Origin: Prochlorococcus sp. AG-402-O16
Lineage (GTDB): Bacteria; Cyanobacteriota; Cyanobacteriia; PCC-6307; Cyanobiaceae
Direction: 5' to 3'
Length of the DNA: 64,000 nt
NCBI GenBank assembly: GCA_003216415.1
Contig: QCIY01000001.1
Coordinates: 124,001-188,000, forward strand
The notes under the pieces were generated by a model, which searched no databases, was not told the origin of the DNA, and worked only from the letters and a program-made list of their open reading frames with translations. The translations under genes were made by a program, and so were the position numbers. Positions 43,094 through 51,837 of the stretch are shown piece after piece (the first letter of the stretch is position 1; each line of letters starts with the position of its first letter).

Positions 43094-43579
43094 TTATTTA
43101 ATTTCTGGATCGCCAAAATGTCCTTTAACTGGATTAGCGGGTGGTGAACTAGGACTTGGCATTAATCCATTATCTTTTGAAAAATAATCATTTTCAATCG
43201 CCCAATAAATTAACCAATTTACTGCCGTCGCTCTTCTAGTTCTTCTTGGATAGAGTTCATTAATCTTATAACCTTTAAAATTAAGAAAATTTTTCAATCC
43301 CTGTTTATAGTCTTTTGGAATTGATCGAGTCAAATGTACTGAGGCTGGTCGCTCTGAAATGATTTGAGGAGCTTTTTCAAATTTTTCTGACCAATAAGAA
43401 GGAGTTAATGCGCTAAAGGCCCAATCATTTATAGATAGTTCTTTAGTATAAAAAAGTCTTTCCCAAACTAATTCACAAACAAATACATCACTAACCTTAT
43501 CTTCAAGAATAAGAAATAATAGTTTTTTACATATAGGCCATGTAAATTGATTTTCAACTAATTTTTCTTTTTTATACAT
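43094..43579 (-). CDS. DUF1823-type cyanobacterial/plastid conserved protein
   Basis: WAFSALTPSYWSEKFEKAPQIISERPASVHLTRSIPKDYKQGLKNFLNFKGY...RTRRATAVNWLI. Confidence 0.75.
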   Translation of the reverse strand: MYKKEKLVENQFTWPICKKLLFLILEDKVSDVFVCELVWERLFYTKELSINDWAFSALTPSYWSEKFEKAPQIISERPASVHLTRSIPKDYKQGLKNFLNFKGYKINELYPRRTRRATAVNWLIYWAIENDYFSKDNGLMPSPSSPPANPVKGHFGDPEIK

Positions 43580-44334
43580 TAATCGAACCTTATCAAAATC
43601 AAAGAAAAATAAGGCATAAATTCCTTTTTATATTGTGATGCATATTGAATAATTTGATCAGGCATCCCAACACTTAAAGCTATTAATGTTGTATTGATGA
43701 TATCCTCTTTTTGTAAAATTTTCCTTACTAAATTCCATCTTTTGCCAACTTTCATAATGGCCAATACCGTTTTATTTGCCTTACTTTCTCTAATTAGGGT
43801 TGTTAATTCAGATTCTGAAGAAGAGCATTCTTTGATGATCAACGTCTCGCCTTTTTTTACCAAATCAAAATCATTCAAAGCTGCCGCTGCTGAAATAGAG
43901 GAAATACCAGGTATAGTTTTGGTAATAATTTCAGCATGATTATTTTTTATTAACCTCAAAATATTAGAAGAACTTGCAAATAGTGAAGTATCTCCAAGAC
44001 AAAGTAGGACAACTGATTCGCCATTTTGTATAAATTTCACAATTTTTTCTACTGCATTAGACCATATTTCATCAGGATCAAAATCCTTCCTAGCCATTGG
44101 AAAGATGATAGGAATATTTTTTTTAAATTTGGTGTATTTCTTGACTATTTCCGCAGCGAAACTCTTTTTATTATCATCTGAAATTGGAAAAACTATAACT
44201 TTCGCCTTTTTGATTGCATCTACAGCCGCAATTGTTAAAAGCGATGGATCTCCAGGGCCTACACCAACGATTGTGAATGTTGGTAAATCAGTTTTATATC
44301 TATTAAGTAAACTTAAGAACTTGTTTATTATCAT
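43579..44334 (-). CDS. cobI: precorrin-2 C20-methyltransferase
   Basis: FTIVGVGPGDPSLLTIAAVDAIKKAKVIVFPIS, LCLGDTSLFASSSNI, TIPGISSISAAAALNDFDLVKKGETLII. Confidence 0.92.
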   Translation of the reverse strand: MIINKFLSLLNRYKTDLPTFTIVGVGPGDPSLLTIAAVDAIKKAKVIVFPISDDNKKSFAAEIVKKYTKFKKNIPIIFPMARKDFDPDEIWSNAVEKIVKFIQNGESVVLLCLGDTSLFASSSNILRLIKNNHAEIITKTIPGISSISAAAALNDFDLVKKGETLIIKECSSSESELTTLIRESKANKTVLAIMKVGKRWNLVRKILQKEDIINTTLIALSVGMPDQIIQYASQYKKEFMPYFSLILIRFD

Positions 44335-44350
44335 TTTTATTTTATTAACT

Positions 44351-44959
44351 TTAGCTATGTACCCTTGGCATCATAAAAGTTTCAGATAGTATTGCTGACT
44401 CAATTTCAGACAATTCCTCTAACCTTTTGAAAGTTTGATTTTTAGAGAATTTAGTTTGCGCCAGTTTCCAATAAATCCCAAAATGTCTTGCCTCACTCTC
44501 AAGAAGAGACTCATAAAGGCATCTAAAAGATTTGTCTTGAGAATTCAGAGCAAGTAAACTTAGCCTTTCGTGACTTCTTGCTTCAATAAGTCCTGCTATT
44601 AAGAAACTATCTAGCATCCTATTAGGTTCTTCCTTTCTTATATTCTTAGACAATTCAGCACCATATGGAGGAGGTTTTAAGGCCTTGAGTGAGTGTCCAA
44701 GATCTTTTAAAAAATAAAGTATTTTTTCAAAATGTTCTAATTCCTCTCTAGCAATTGGACTTAAAACTTCAGCTAAATTTGGTTCAGAAGGATATCTAAA
44801 CATCAATTGAATAGCTACACCTGCAGCTTTTCGCTCGCAGTGAGCATGGTCAATAAGAATATCTATTGGGTTGGATAATGCAATTTGTATCCACTTATCT
44901 GAGGTAAATGAGGGTAAATATTTAATATGAGAAGAAGGCCTTTTAAAATCAACTAGCAT
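44351..44959 (-). CDS. miaE: tRNA-(ms2io6A)-hydroxylase MiaE
   Basis: DHAHCERKAAGVAIQLMFRYP, SPIAREELEHFEKILYFL, LIAGLIEARSHERLSLLA, SEARHFGIYWKLA (diiron ExxH motifs). Confidence 0.92.
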   Translation of the reverse strand: MLVDFKRPSSHIKYLPSFTSDKWIQIALSNPIDILIDHAHCERKAAGVAIQLMFRYPSEPNLAEVLSPIAREELEHFEKILYFLKDLGHSLKALKPPPYGAELSKNIRKEEPNRMLDSFLIAGLIEARSHERLSLLALNSQDKSFRCLYESLLESEARHFGIYWKLAQTKFSKNQTFKRLEELSEIESAILSETFMMPRVHS

Positions 44960-45406
44960 TTAATCTTTACTACTTAAATATTCAATTATTCCATCAAGAG
45001 CTAAAGAATAACTTGATATCCCGAATCCACTAATAATTCCTATAGCTTTATCTGTAAGAAAAGATTCTTTACGAAAATCTTCTCTACTAAAAATATTTGA
45101 AATATGTATTTCTACAAATGGAATTTTTGATCCAATTAAAGAATCTCTAATTGCAATAGAGGTATGAGTAAAAGCACCAGCATTTATAAGAATTCCTTGA
45201 ATACTTTTAACTGAACCTTGAATTTTGTCAACTATTTCTCCTTCATGATTACTTTGAAAACATTCAAGATTATAACTTTTATTTTTGGCAACTTTAGTTA
45301 AATCTGTTTCAATATCATTCAATGTTTTATTTCCATATATTTCGGGTTCTCTAGTTCCCAACAGATTTAAATTTGGTCCATTTATCAATAAAATATTCAT
45401 CAGCAA
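44960..45406 (-). CDS. aroQ: 3-dehydroquinate dehydratase type II
   Basis: [73 protein letters not shown]. Confidence 0.95.
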   Translation of the reverse strand: MLMNILLINGPNLNLLGTREPEIYGNKTLNDIETDLTKVAKNKSYNLECFQSNHEGEIVDKIQGSVKSIQGILINAGAFTHTSIAIRDSLIGSKIPFVEIHISNIFSREDFRKESFLTDKAIGIISGFGISSYSLALDGIIEYLSSKD

Positions 45407-45501
45407 TAAATTCTTTTCTTCTAAATGCTATCTATAAAGAAACAAAAAAACCAAAACATTTTCACACAAAGTGACCATTAACTGATAAGTTCAATTAGTG
45501 G

Positions 45502-45583
45502 GGGTCGGTGCCCGAGTGGTTAAAGGGGGCGGACTGTAAATCCGCTGGCTCTGCCTACGTTGGTTCAAATCCAACCCGGCCCA
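45502..45583 (+). tRNA. tRNA-Tyr (GUA)
   Basis: GGGTCGG...CCGGCCCA acceptor stem, long variable arm, anticodon loop CTGTAAA, T-arm GGTTCAAATCC. CCA not encoded. Confidence 0.95.
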
Positions 45584-45593
45584 CTTTTAAATT

Positions 45594-45665
<72 letters not shown>

Positions 45666-45926
45666 CTCGCGGGATAGCTTGGTATCAGTAAGATTACCAT
45701 TATCGCACAAAGAAATTCATCAAAAGTGGACTTCCGTTTTCGTGTCCACACTTACATTGATGATTTACACACATCCAGTAAGTAGTTCCCACTCAATTTC
45801 TTTTCTTTTTACCCCCTCTTCCCGTGTTTTATGTAGGGGTTGGATAAATCATTGTAATAACTGGGATCTCAGAGGTCAGCATTTTGCCTTAAATTCATAT
45901 ATATTTAACAAAGATTGTCTTCAGTA

Positions 45927-46118
45927 ATGCCACTATCTTCATACCGCATGCATAGAATTTATCTTGCAGCGACCATGAATTATGGTCTTGGTTCTGATGA
46001 TCCAGAAGAGTTGGCCTACTACAACAAAATCAGAAATGAGATGGATGATATGAAAACAGACTCGATAAAAAAAGGGATACCCCTAAATTGGGATACCCCA
46101 GACAGAATGGATAAATGA
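45927..46118 (+). CDS. hypothetical small protein (63 aa from the internal ATG)
   Basis: MPLSSYRMHRIYLAATMNYGLGSDDPEELAYYNKIRNEMDDMKTDSIKKGIPLNWDTPDRMDK*. Confidence 0.6.
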   Translation: MPLSSYRMHRIYLAATMNYGLGSDDPEELAYYNKIRNEMDDMKTDSIKKGIPLNWDTPDRMDK

Positions 46119-46210
46119 ACCTGAATACTTTTTTATTAATTGATGGAAGTCTGATGCTTATTGGTCTGCCTTTGCTGATGATTCTTAAAGGCAAAAAGAA
46201 TACTCCTTAA
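46115..46210 (+). CDS. tiny TM peptide (31 aa)
   Basis: Hand translation MNLNTFLLIDGSLMLIGLPLLMILKGKKNTP*; ATGA overlap with the preceding stop. Confidence 0.5.
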   Translation: MNLNTFLLIDGSLMLIGLPLLMILKGKKNTP

Positions 46211-46339
46211 GTCATCACTTAACAGCGAAAGTTACTCCTATAACGGCAGTGATATCTTTTTTTGATAGTAGTTGTGTCATAAGAACCCCAGCTGCTTAAT
46301 CTCGTAGAATTTGGAACTGTTATCTGAAAAACACTCGTA

Positions 46340-46450
46340 TTAACTTGCTTCAAGTTTTTTTAGATCATATCCATTATCACCTTCTGGAAAACCAGAGTGG
46401 GCAGAAAAAGGAAATAAAAATAATATTTTTGCAAGGAATAAGTGTTTCAT
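46340..46450 (-). CDS. tiny secreted/signal-peptide-like protein (36 aa)
   Basis: MKHLFLAKILFLFPFSAHSGFPEGDNGYDLKKLEAS*; starts 1 nt after the NTF2-like gene. Confidence 0.5.
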   Translation of the reverse strand: MKHLFLAKILFLFPFSAHSGFPEGDNGYDLKKLEAS

Positions 46451-46834
46451 TTATTCCCAAGTTTTCATATCAGTAGTTCCTTGTGATCTTTGCATCCAGC
46501 CATATTTCCATGTACCATTTTCATTTTTAAAAATGCAAGTATAAGTTGAAAGATCTTTATTTTGATTTCCTTTATAACTGAAGATTTCATTCAAAGTGAA
46601 AACCGCGTAGGCTATCTCACCGTAAATTTCAATTTTGTGGATTTTGATTAGTTCTGAGGATTCTGCAACTAGGTCTTTACTATCAAACATTCCCACTAAT
46701 CCCTGAGCAGAGATTGGATTTCCACTTGGTCTTACCGCCAAAAAATCTTCAGTTGCATTCGGTATTAGAAAAGAAGAATCTTCACTGGTTGCATAACCAT
46801 TAATTAAATTTTCTATGGCTTGAGTACTTGACAT
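46451..46834 (-). CDS. NTF2-like/SnoaL-type small protein
   Basis: IENLINGYATSEDSSFLIPNATEDFLAVRPSGNPISAQGLVGMFDSKDL...FTLNEIFSYKGNQNKDLSTYTCIFKNENGTWKYGWMQRSQG. Confidence 0.72.
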   Translation of the reverse strand: MSSTQAIENLINGYATSEDSSFLIPNATEDFLAVRPSGNPISAQGLVGMFDSKDLVAESSELIKIHKIEIYGEIAYAVFTLNEIFSYKGNQNKDLSTYTCIFKNENGTWKYGWMQRSQGTTDMKTWE

Positions 46835-46964
46835 TAAAAAGGAGCTAATTGCCCCTATTTTAGATTGGCTTTCAAATATTGAATGACTTTAAGGTGTTGA
46901 TTCAAAAACTTAAGAATTTTCTAAATAATAAAAATTTATTATAAGGTTATATATTTTAAAGAAA

Positions 46965-47105
46965 ATGGAAATAACTTTAAAAAAAGAGACTTCATTAGGT
47001 TTAGAAACCTACGATGTTTTAGGCTTTAATTCCGAAGAGGAACTTGAATTAGAAATTTCAAACCTAATAAAAATCAGACCTGAATTTGAAAATAATCTAA
47101 ATTAA
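46965..47105 (+). CDS. tiny acidic hypothetical protein (46 aa)
   Basis: Hand translation MEITLKKETSLGLETYDVLGFNSEEELELEISNLIKIRPEFENNLN*. Confidence 0.5.
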   Translation: MEITLKKETSLGLETYDVLGFNSEEELELEISNLIKIRPEFENNLN

Positions 47106-47121
47106 ATTTATATAGGAGCAA

Positions 47122-47379
47122 CTAGCTATCTTTTTCTGGCCAAACCTCCTCAGTTTTCCTCCATCCCTGAGAGATTAACCTTTCATAAATTTCTCTAGCT
47201 AAATCTATATCTACAGAAACTGTTGTAGTCATTACAGGTGGTTCTTCCCCAAACACACCAACTATTTTTCCAGTATCTACAAACATATACTCAAAAACTC
47301 CATCTATACTCTTATCGTTTTTTATAAACCTTTTTACTTCTGTTCTTTTTGAGTTAATCAACCAATGAGATTTAGCCAT
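47122..47379 (-). CDS. DUF1651-type protein (copy 1)
   Basis: HWLINSKRTEVKRFIKNDKS...YMFVDTGKIVGVFGEEPPVMTTTVSVDIDLAREIYERLISQGWRKTEEVW; paralog of 57164-57406. Confidence 0.75.
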   Translation of the reverse strand: MAKSHWLINSKRTEVKRFIKNDKSIDGVFEYMFVDTGKIVGVFGEEPPVMTTTVSVDIDLAREIYERLISQGWRKTEEVWPEKDS

Positions 47380-47407
47380 TAATTAATCAGTAAAAGTAGA
47401 AAGCGTT

Positions 47408-47692
47408 TCATCCACGATATAGGGCTACTGTTTCATCTAAATCAGCACAAGGTTCAATAGTAATCTCCATTAATTCTCTCCAAGGTCGCCACTGTCGCCA
47501 AATAGTTTCTAAAGAATCAGCATTTACTACAGAGTGACCATTACCATGTTGAGGTAAGAAAATCCAAGATTTAACATCATAACCCTCTGGTCTATTTTGT
47601 GGCCCTCCTTTGTCGTACCATTCTGTTAGCATTTTGGCTCCCTTCTCTTGTGCGGTTGCATCATAAAACTTGTAAGAAATTAAAAATAGCAT
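47408..47692 (-). CDS. DUF3303-type protein (copy 1)
   Basis: MLFLISYKFYDATAQEKGAKMLTEWYDKGGPQNRPEGYDVKSWIFLPQHGNGHSVVNADSLETIWRQWRPWRELMEITIEP. Confidence 0.75.
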   Translation of the reverse strand: MLFLISYKFYDATAQEKGAKMLTEWYDKGGPQNRPEGYDVKSWIFLPQHGNGHSVVNADSLETIWRQWRPWRELMEITIEPCADLDETVALYRG

Positions 47693-47732
47693 AAATAAAA
47701 AAATAATTAATATTTATCTTAGAACTAATTTT

Positions 47733-48011
47733 TTAAAAGTAACTTGATATTACAGTCGAATCATAAATATGACCTGCACTCTCAATTAATGGTTTAACTG
47801 CTGGATCTTCAAACATAGCTATTGATTTACCGGCTTCACCCTGTTCAATAAGAATTACACTGGTTGGATCATCTTTCTTAAGACCTTTATATAAGCAAAC
47901 AATTCCACGTTCTTTATTCATTTGTATATTGTCTTGGCTGTCATAAACTGCAGCCCATTTTTCAAAAGGGACGCTTATTCTGAATGTAAAAACAGTAGTT
48001 TCAAGAGACAT
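47733..48011 (-). CDS. DUF3764-type protein
   Basis: TFRISVPFEKWAAVYDSQDNIQMNKERGIVCLYKGLKKDDPTSVILIEQGEAGKSIAMFEDPAVKPLIESAGHI. Confidence 0.72.
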   Translation of the reverse strand: MSLETTVFTFRISVPFEKWAAVYDSQDNIQMNKERGIVCLYKGLKKDDPTSVILIEQGEAGKSIAMFEDPAVKPLIESAGHIYDSTVISSYF

Positions 48012-48063
48012 AAAAAAAGGAGCTAAATGCTCCTTATTCTATATCTATTGTCAATGAATTGAA

Positions 48064-48384
48064 TTATCCCATTGCAGTAACAGCATCAGCAACTTGTTTG
48101 TTTCTTTGGATAACCTCATCATCATTTAAAACAGCAGTGATATTCCAATCAAGACCAAATTTTGCTCTCCAAACTCCAAAATGTTGAGAAATTGCTAGAT
48201 GGTTATCAGCCTTGAAAGTAACAAAAACCTCTCCAGTTTCAGGCGCATGGAATCTACTTACCAATTCAAATCCATCAAAATTATCCATAGGTGCACCGGA
48301 ATCAATATACTGCTCAAACATCTTGTAACCCTCGGACTGAGAAATTCCATCTGGAATAAGTCCATGTACGTGATAATAGGCCAT
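48064..48384 (-). CDS. DUF3303-type protein (copy 2)
   Basis: MAYYHVHGLIPDGISQSEGYKMFEQYIDSGAPMDNFDGFELVSRFHAPETGEVFVTFKADNHLAISQHFGVWRAKFGLDWNITAVL. Confidence 0.7.
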   Translation of the reverse strand: MAYYHVHGLIPDGISQSEGYKMFEQYIDSGAPMDNFDGFELVSRFHAPETGEVFVTFKADNHLAISQHFGVWRAKFGLDWNITAVLNDDEVIQRNKQVADAVTAMG

Positions 48385-48553
48385 AAATAAAAATCATAAT
48401 TGTAATTTCAATCTAAAAACCATTTTATAAAAAGCATTTAAATTATCTTTAAATTTAAATTTTTTAATCTTTATAATTATGAATTAATAAGGAGATCTTT
48501 TATTTTGTATCACATGTACCGTTTATAAATTTTTTGGTAGCTATTAATTAGTT

Positions 48554-48736
48554 ATGAGTTATTTTGCTGAACCTAACCATATTGAATATGATGCATGGTT
48601 CGATGAAAATATCGATCCTCTAGACCTTATGGATTACTCAGATGAAAAAGAGTTTAGTGATTCGGTACACGATAAGTTCCATAAGATTTCGACTAGAAAT
48701 TTAACAATTGGTTCTTCTGATAATTTTCACTGGTAA
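48554..48736 (+). CDS. acidic hypothetical protein (60 aa)
   Basis: MSYFAEPNHIEYDAWFDENIDPLDLMDYSDEKEFSDSVHDKFHKISTRNLTIGSSDNFHW*. Confidence 0.6.
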   Translation: MSYFAEPNHIEYDAWFDENIDPLDLMDYSDEKEFSDSVHDKFHKISTRNLTIGSSDNFHW

Positions 48737-48770
48737 ATGAATAATTTTCATTTCTTACTTGTTGTGATCC

Positions 48771-49148
48771 TTATGCAGAATATGTTCCATCACTTTCTCT
48801 TCTTGCCTTAGCTAATACAATTTCATCTACAACTTTTTCAATCATATAAGCACTTTTTTTACCAAAGCATTTTTCTTTTTTAATATTCTCAAAATTATTT
48901 GGAATAAAATCAAGTTGTTGACAACAATCACATTTAATATCAATTTTGTTACCTTTATATATCTCTAAGGCCCTAGAAAAAATCCATTGCTGAACCGAAA
49001 TACTTTCCCAACTATCAAAATTTGACCACTCAATAAAATCCCTATTAAGAATATCTTTCAATCCTTCCACTTGATTTACATATGATAAGTTAGCATCTTT
49101 TCTTGACTCATCTTTAATTCCAATTACTTTGACATGATTTTGATTCAT
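48771..49148 (-). CDS. hypothetical protein with a CxxC motif
   Basis: 125 aa complete ORF with KCDCCQQLDFIP. Confidence 0.65.
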   Translation of the reverse strand: MNQNHVKVIGIKDESRKDANLSYVNQVEGLKDILNRDFIEWSNFDSWESISVQQWIFSRALEIYKGNKIDIKCDCCQQLDFIPNNFENIKKEKCFGKKSAYMIEKVVDEIVLAKARRESDGTYSA

Positions 49149-49219
49149 TCCTAAAAAATTGATGAAGAAACTCTATAAATCTAAAGCAAAATTTCATAAA
49201 CTATAAATGCAAAAATATC

Positions 49220-49687
49220 TTAGATAAGATCATTAATTGCTTTATCTAATCTATAACTGTGATTTGTATTTCTAAGCAATTCAAAATCCTTAAAATCAAA
49301 CCCAGGACCAACGCAACAACTTACCAAAGTAAATTCTCCTGCACTTTTTGCCGCTTGCCAATATCCAGATGGAATCATTTCTACTGGATTATTAGAATCT
49401 AAAATTAAATTCCTTATTAACTTATTATCGTTATCAAGACACCATAAGTTCAGGGGATCTCCCCTAAGGTAGATCCAAATTTCATCTGCATTTTTTACTC
49501 TATGCCAAGCACTTTTTGCATCTCTCTCCAAAAGATAATAAATTCCCGTAATGTAGTTTCTAATTTGACCATCTCCCCTAGTTAAAGAATTCTTACTCCT
49601 TACAATCTCTCTAAACCATCCACCTTCAGGGTGGGGAGATAAATTAAATTGTTTAATTATTTCTATATTTTTTTTATTAGGATTCAC
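49220..49687 (-). CDS. cupin (DUF985) protein
   Basis: LSPHPEGGWFREIVRS, ITGIYYLLERDAKSAWHRVKNADEIWIYLRGDPL, IPSGYWQAAKSAGEFTLVSCCVGPGFDFKDFELL. Confidence 0.85.
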   Translation of the reverse strand: MNPNKKNIEIIKQFNLSPHPEGGWFREIVRSKNSLTRGDGQIRNYITGIYYLLERDAKSAWHRVKNADEIWIYLRGDPLNLWCLDNDNKLIRNLILDSNNPVEMIPSGYWQAAKSAGEFTLVSCCVGPGFDFKDFELLRNTNHSYRLDKAINDLI

Positions 49688-49768
49688 TTTACAAAAGTAT
49701 CTTTTAAATGCTTTTTAAAAGGAATAGTAAATTGAAAATATCTCAAAATCAAATTAATTTATTAAAAC

Positions 49769-49912
49769 TTAAGCGCAAATAACTGATAAGTCTACAAAAT
49801 TCTTATTTTCATCTGCTAGTTCAGTAATTATTCTATTAAGCCATTCAGAGGTCGTTTCACAATAGCCTACATTTAAAATAGTTTTTTGCTTTGCTGTTTC
49901 TTCTTTATTCAT
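49769..49912 (-). CDS. tiny hypothetical protein (47 aa)
   Basis: Hand translation MNKEETAKQKTILNVGYCETTSEWLNRIITELADENKNFVDLSVICA*. Confidence 0.5.
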   Translation of the reverse strand: MNKEETAKQKTILNVGYCETTSEWLNRIITELADENKNFVDLSVICA

Positions 49913-50094
49913 AGTTAAAGTATTTTTATATAAATTAGTCTTCAATTAAATCTATGTGAATAAGTCTTAATTACTATCTATTTCAAAAAGTTGTATTTAA
50001 TACATATTTAAGAAATGCTAGTAAACAAATAAAATTAAATCGTTGACAAGAAAATGTATACAAGTAAGAGTAGAAAAAATTTATTATTTAACCT

Positions 50095-50280
50095 ATGAAT
50101 AACATCAAGATTGAGGAATTGATGAAAGTAAGGTTCGATGGTATTGCTAATAGAATTGGGCAATTAAGCAAAAGGGAAAGTGAGTCTTTATTACTTGAGC
50201 ATCTTGAGTGGTTGGAGGGAGGATGGGAGACTGAAGAAATCTTATTTTTAAAAAAGCCCTACAGAAAATGGTGGTTCTAA
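50095..50280 (+). CDS. hypothetical protein (61 aa)
   Basis: MNNIKIEELMKVRFDGIANRIGQLSKRESESLLLEHLEWLEGGWETEEILFLKKPYRKWWF*. Confidence 0.6.
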   Translation: MNNIKIEELMKVRFDGIANRIGQLSKRESESLLLEHLEWLEGGWETEEILFLKKPYRKWWF

Positions 50281-50298
50281 CTCCACTTCTATAAACAA

Positions 50299-51078
50299 TT
50301 AATGATGGCCTAAGGGACCAGGGCCAGATCCTATTTTATAAGAATTTTCTAAAGATTTCTCAACAAATAATTTTGCTTTTTGTATGGAATCAAATAGATC
50401 AAAACCTAAAGCCTTGTAACCACAAATAGCAGCACTCAAAGTACAGCCGCTACCATGGGTATTTTTTGTATTTATAAAATTATTAAATAGCCACTCTTTT
50501 CTACCATTTAAGTCAAGGAAAAAATCCTTCCCTTCCATATCTTTTAAACCGCCACCTTTTATAAGTACCGCTTTAGCTCCAAGACGAATAATTTTTCTTG
50601 CTGAATTTTCGATATCTTCTTTACTCCTTATTTCTAAACCAGAAAGTAGATTCGCTTCATAAATATTTGGAGTTACCAAATCAGAAATTGGTAATAAGAG
50701 TTTTTTATAAGCATTAATAGCAGAATCTTCCAGTAATTTAGAACCAGTTCTTGTAACCATTACTGGGTCAATAATTTTGGTTATTTTGTATGTATTTAAT
50801 TTTAAAGCAGTATCATTAATTATCCTTTCATTTAATAACATTCCAGTTTTTAAGGCATCAATACCAAAATCAGCAAATAAAGAATCTAACTGATTTAATA
50901 AAGTATTCTTCTCTACTGGTTGAACGCATGTAACCTCTATACTATTTTGTGCGGTAATACATGTAATAACAGAACATCCATGTACTTTAAGGGCCATGAA
51001 AGTTCTCAAGTCAGCCTGTATGCCTGCTCCACCCCCGGAGTCACTACCGCCTATTGAAAGTGCAATTTTAGAATACAT
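50299..51078 (-). CDS. thiD: hydroxymethylpyrimidine/phosphomethylpyrimidine kinase
   Basis: ALSIGGSDSGGGAGIQADLRTFMALKVHGCSVITCITAQN, IDPVMVTRTGSKLL, NTKNTHGSGCTLSAAI. Confidence 0.95.
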   Translation of the reverse strand: MYSKIALSIGGSDSGGGAGIQADLRTFMALKVHGCSVITCITAQNSIEVTCVQPVEKNTLLNQLDSLFADFGIDALKTGMLLNERIINDTALKLNTYKITKIIDPVMVTRTGSKLLEDSAINAYKKLLLPISDLVTPNIYEANLLSGLEIRSKEDIENSARKIIRLGAKAVLIKGGGLKDMEGKDFFLDLNGRKEWLFNNFINTKNTHGSGCTLSAAICGYKALGFDLFDSIQKAKLFVEKSLENSYKIGSGPGPLGHH

Positions 51079-51127
51079 AATTTATTAACTCGTTTTTGAA
51101 AGTACTATAAATAAATTTTAATTGAAA

Positions 51128-51751
51128 TCAGAAACCTGAATATGCATTAAAAAAATCTAACTCCAATTCCATAGCTCTCCTGTATAAATATTTGGCCTGA
51201 TTAATATCATATGTTTCTTTATTAGTCTCAATAAGATTTTCAAGTGAATCTGCTAGCTTTTCAAAGCTCTCATCAGAATAAGTAATTATCCATTCTTTAT
51301 ATTTAATGTCAAAATCCTCCTTATACAAACTTTTTCCTATCCAAGAATAAAGTCGCATACATGGAGTCATTGCAAACATTATTTCAACAGAGCTAAGTCT
51401 TTTGGAAGTATCATCAAGAAAATCTGTATAATTTTTAGTGGCTTTTTTTATATAGTTATTAGACAAATCAATATCCCATTCTTTTGCATACGTTTCATGA
51501 AGTATTAACTCCTCTGAAACGCCCATTAACAGTTCACTTAACTTCCTTATTGAGTATTTATCTTTTGATTTGGAAACAGCAAGACCATAAGCCTTAGCAA
51601 AAGTCTCTAAAAAGAAATAATCTTGAGCTAAATATTCTTGAAATATATTTTTAGGGAGACTTCCATTCTTTAAACCTTGAACAAATTTTGTATTTAAACT
51701 TAGTAAAGCAATCTCATAATTATCCTCCCAAAGTTTTTTTGTTATTTTCAT
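51128..51751 (-). CDS. tenA: TenA-family thiaminase II/aminopyrimidine aminohydrolase
   Basis: FQEYLAQDYFFLETFAKAYGLAVSKSKD, AMTPCMRLYSWIGKSLYKE. Confidence 0.9.
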   Translation of the reverse strand: MKITKKLWEDNYEIALLSLNTKFVQGLKNGSLPKNIFQEYLAQDYFFLETFAKAYGLAVSKSKDKYSIRKLSELLMGVSEELILHETYAKEWDIDLSNNYIKKATKNYTDFLDDTSKRLSSVEIMFAMTPCMRLYSWIGKSLYKEDFDIKYKEWIITYSDESFEKLADSLENLIETNKETYDINQAKYLYRRAMELELDFFNAYSGF

Positions 51752-51837
51752 TTTTTTGATTTTTAGTTATTCTAAAATCTTTTATATTTTTTACCTGCAA
51801 ACTTAATCTTATTTTTCTAGGATTAAAAGAAAAAATT

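Noticed and set aside
45679-45927. 82-aa + ORF after tRNA-Thr
   Set aside because: Low-plausibility composition (Ser/His/Phe-rich) overlapping hairpins; more likely non-coding.
51752-51837. TPP riboswitch upstream of tenA/thiD
   Set aside because: No CUGAGA/GG...ACCUG thi-box pattern in the short AT-rich gap.
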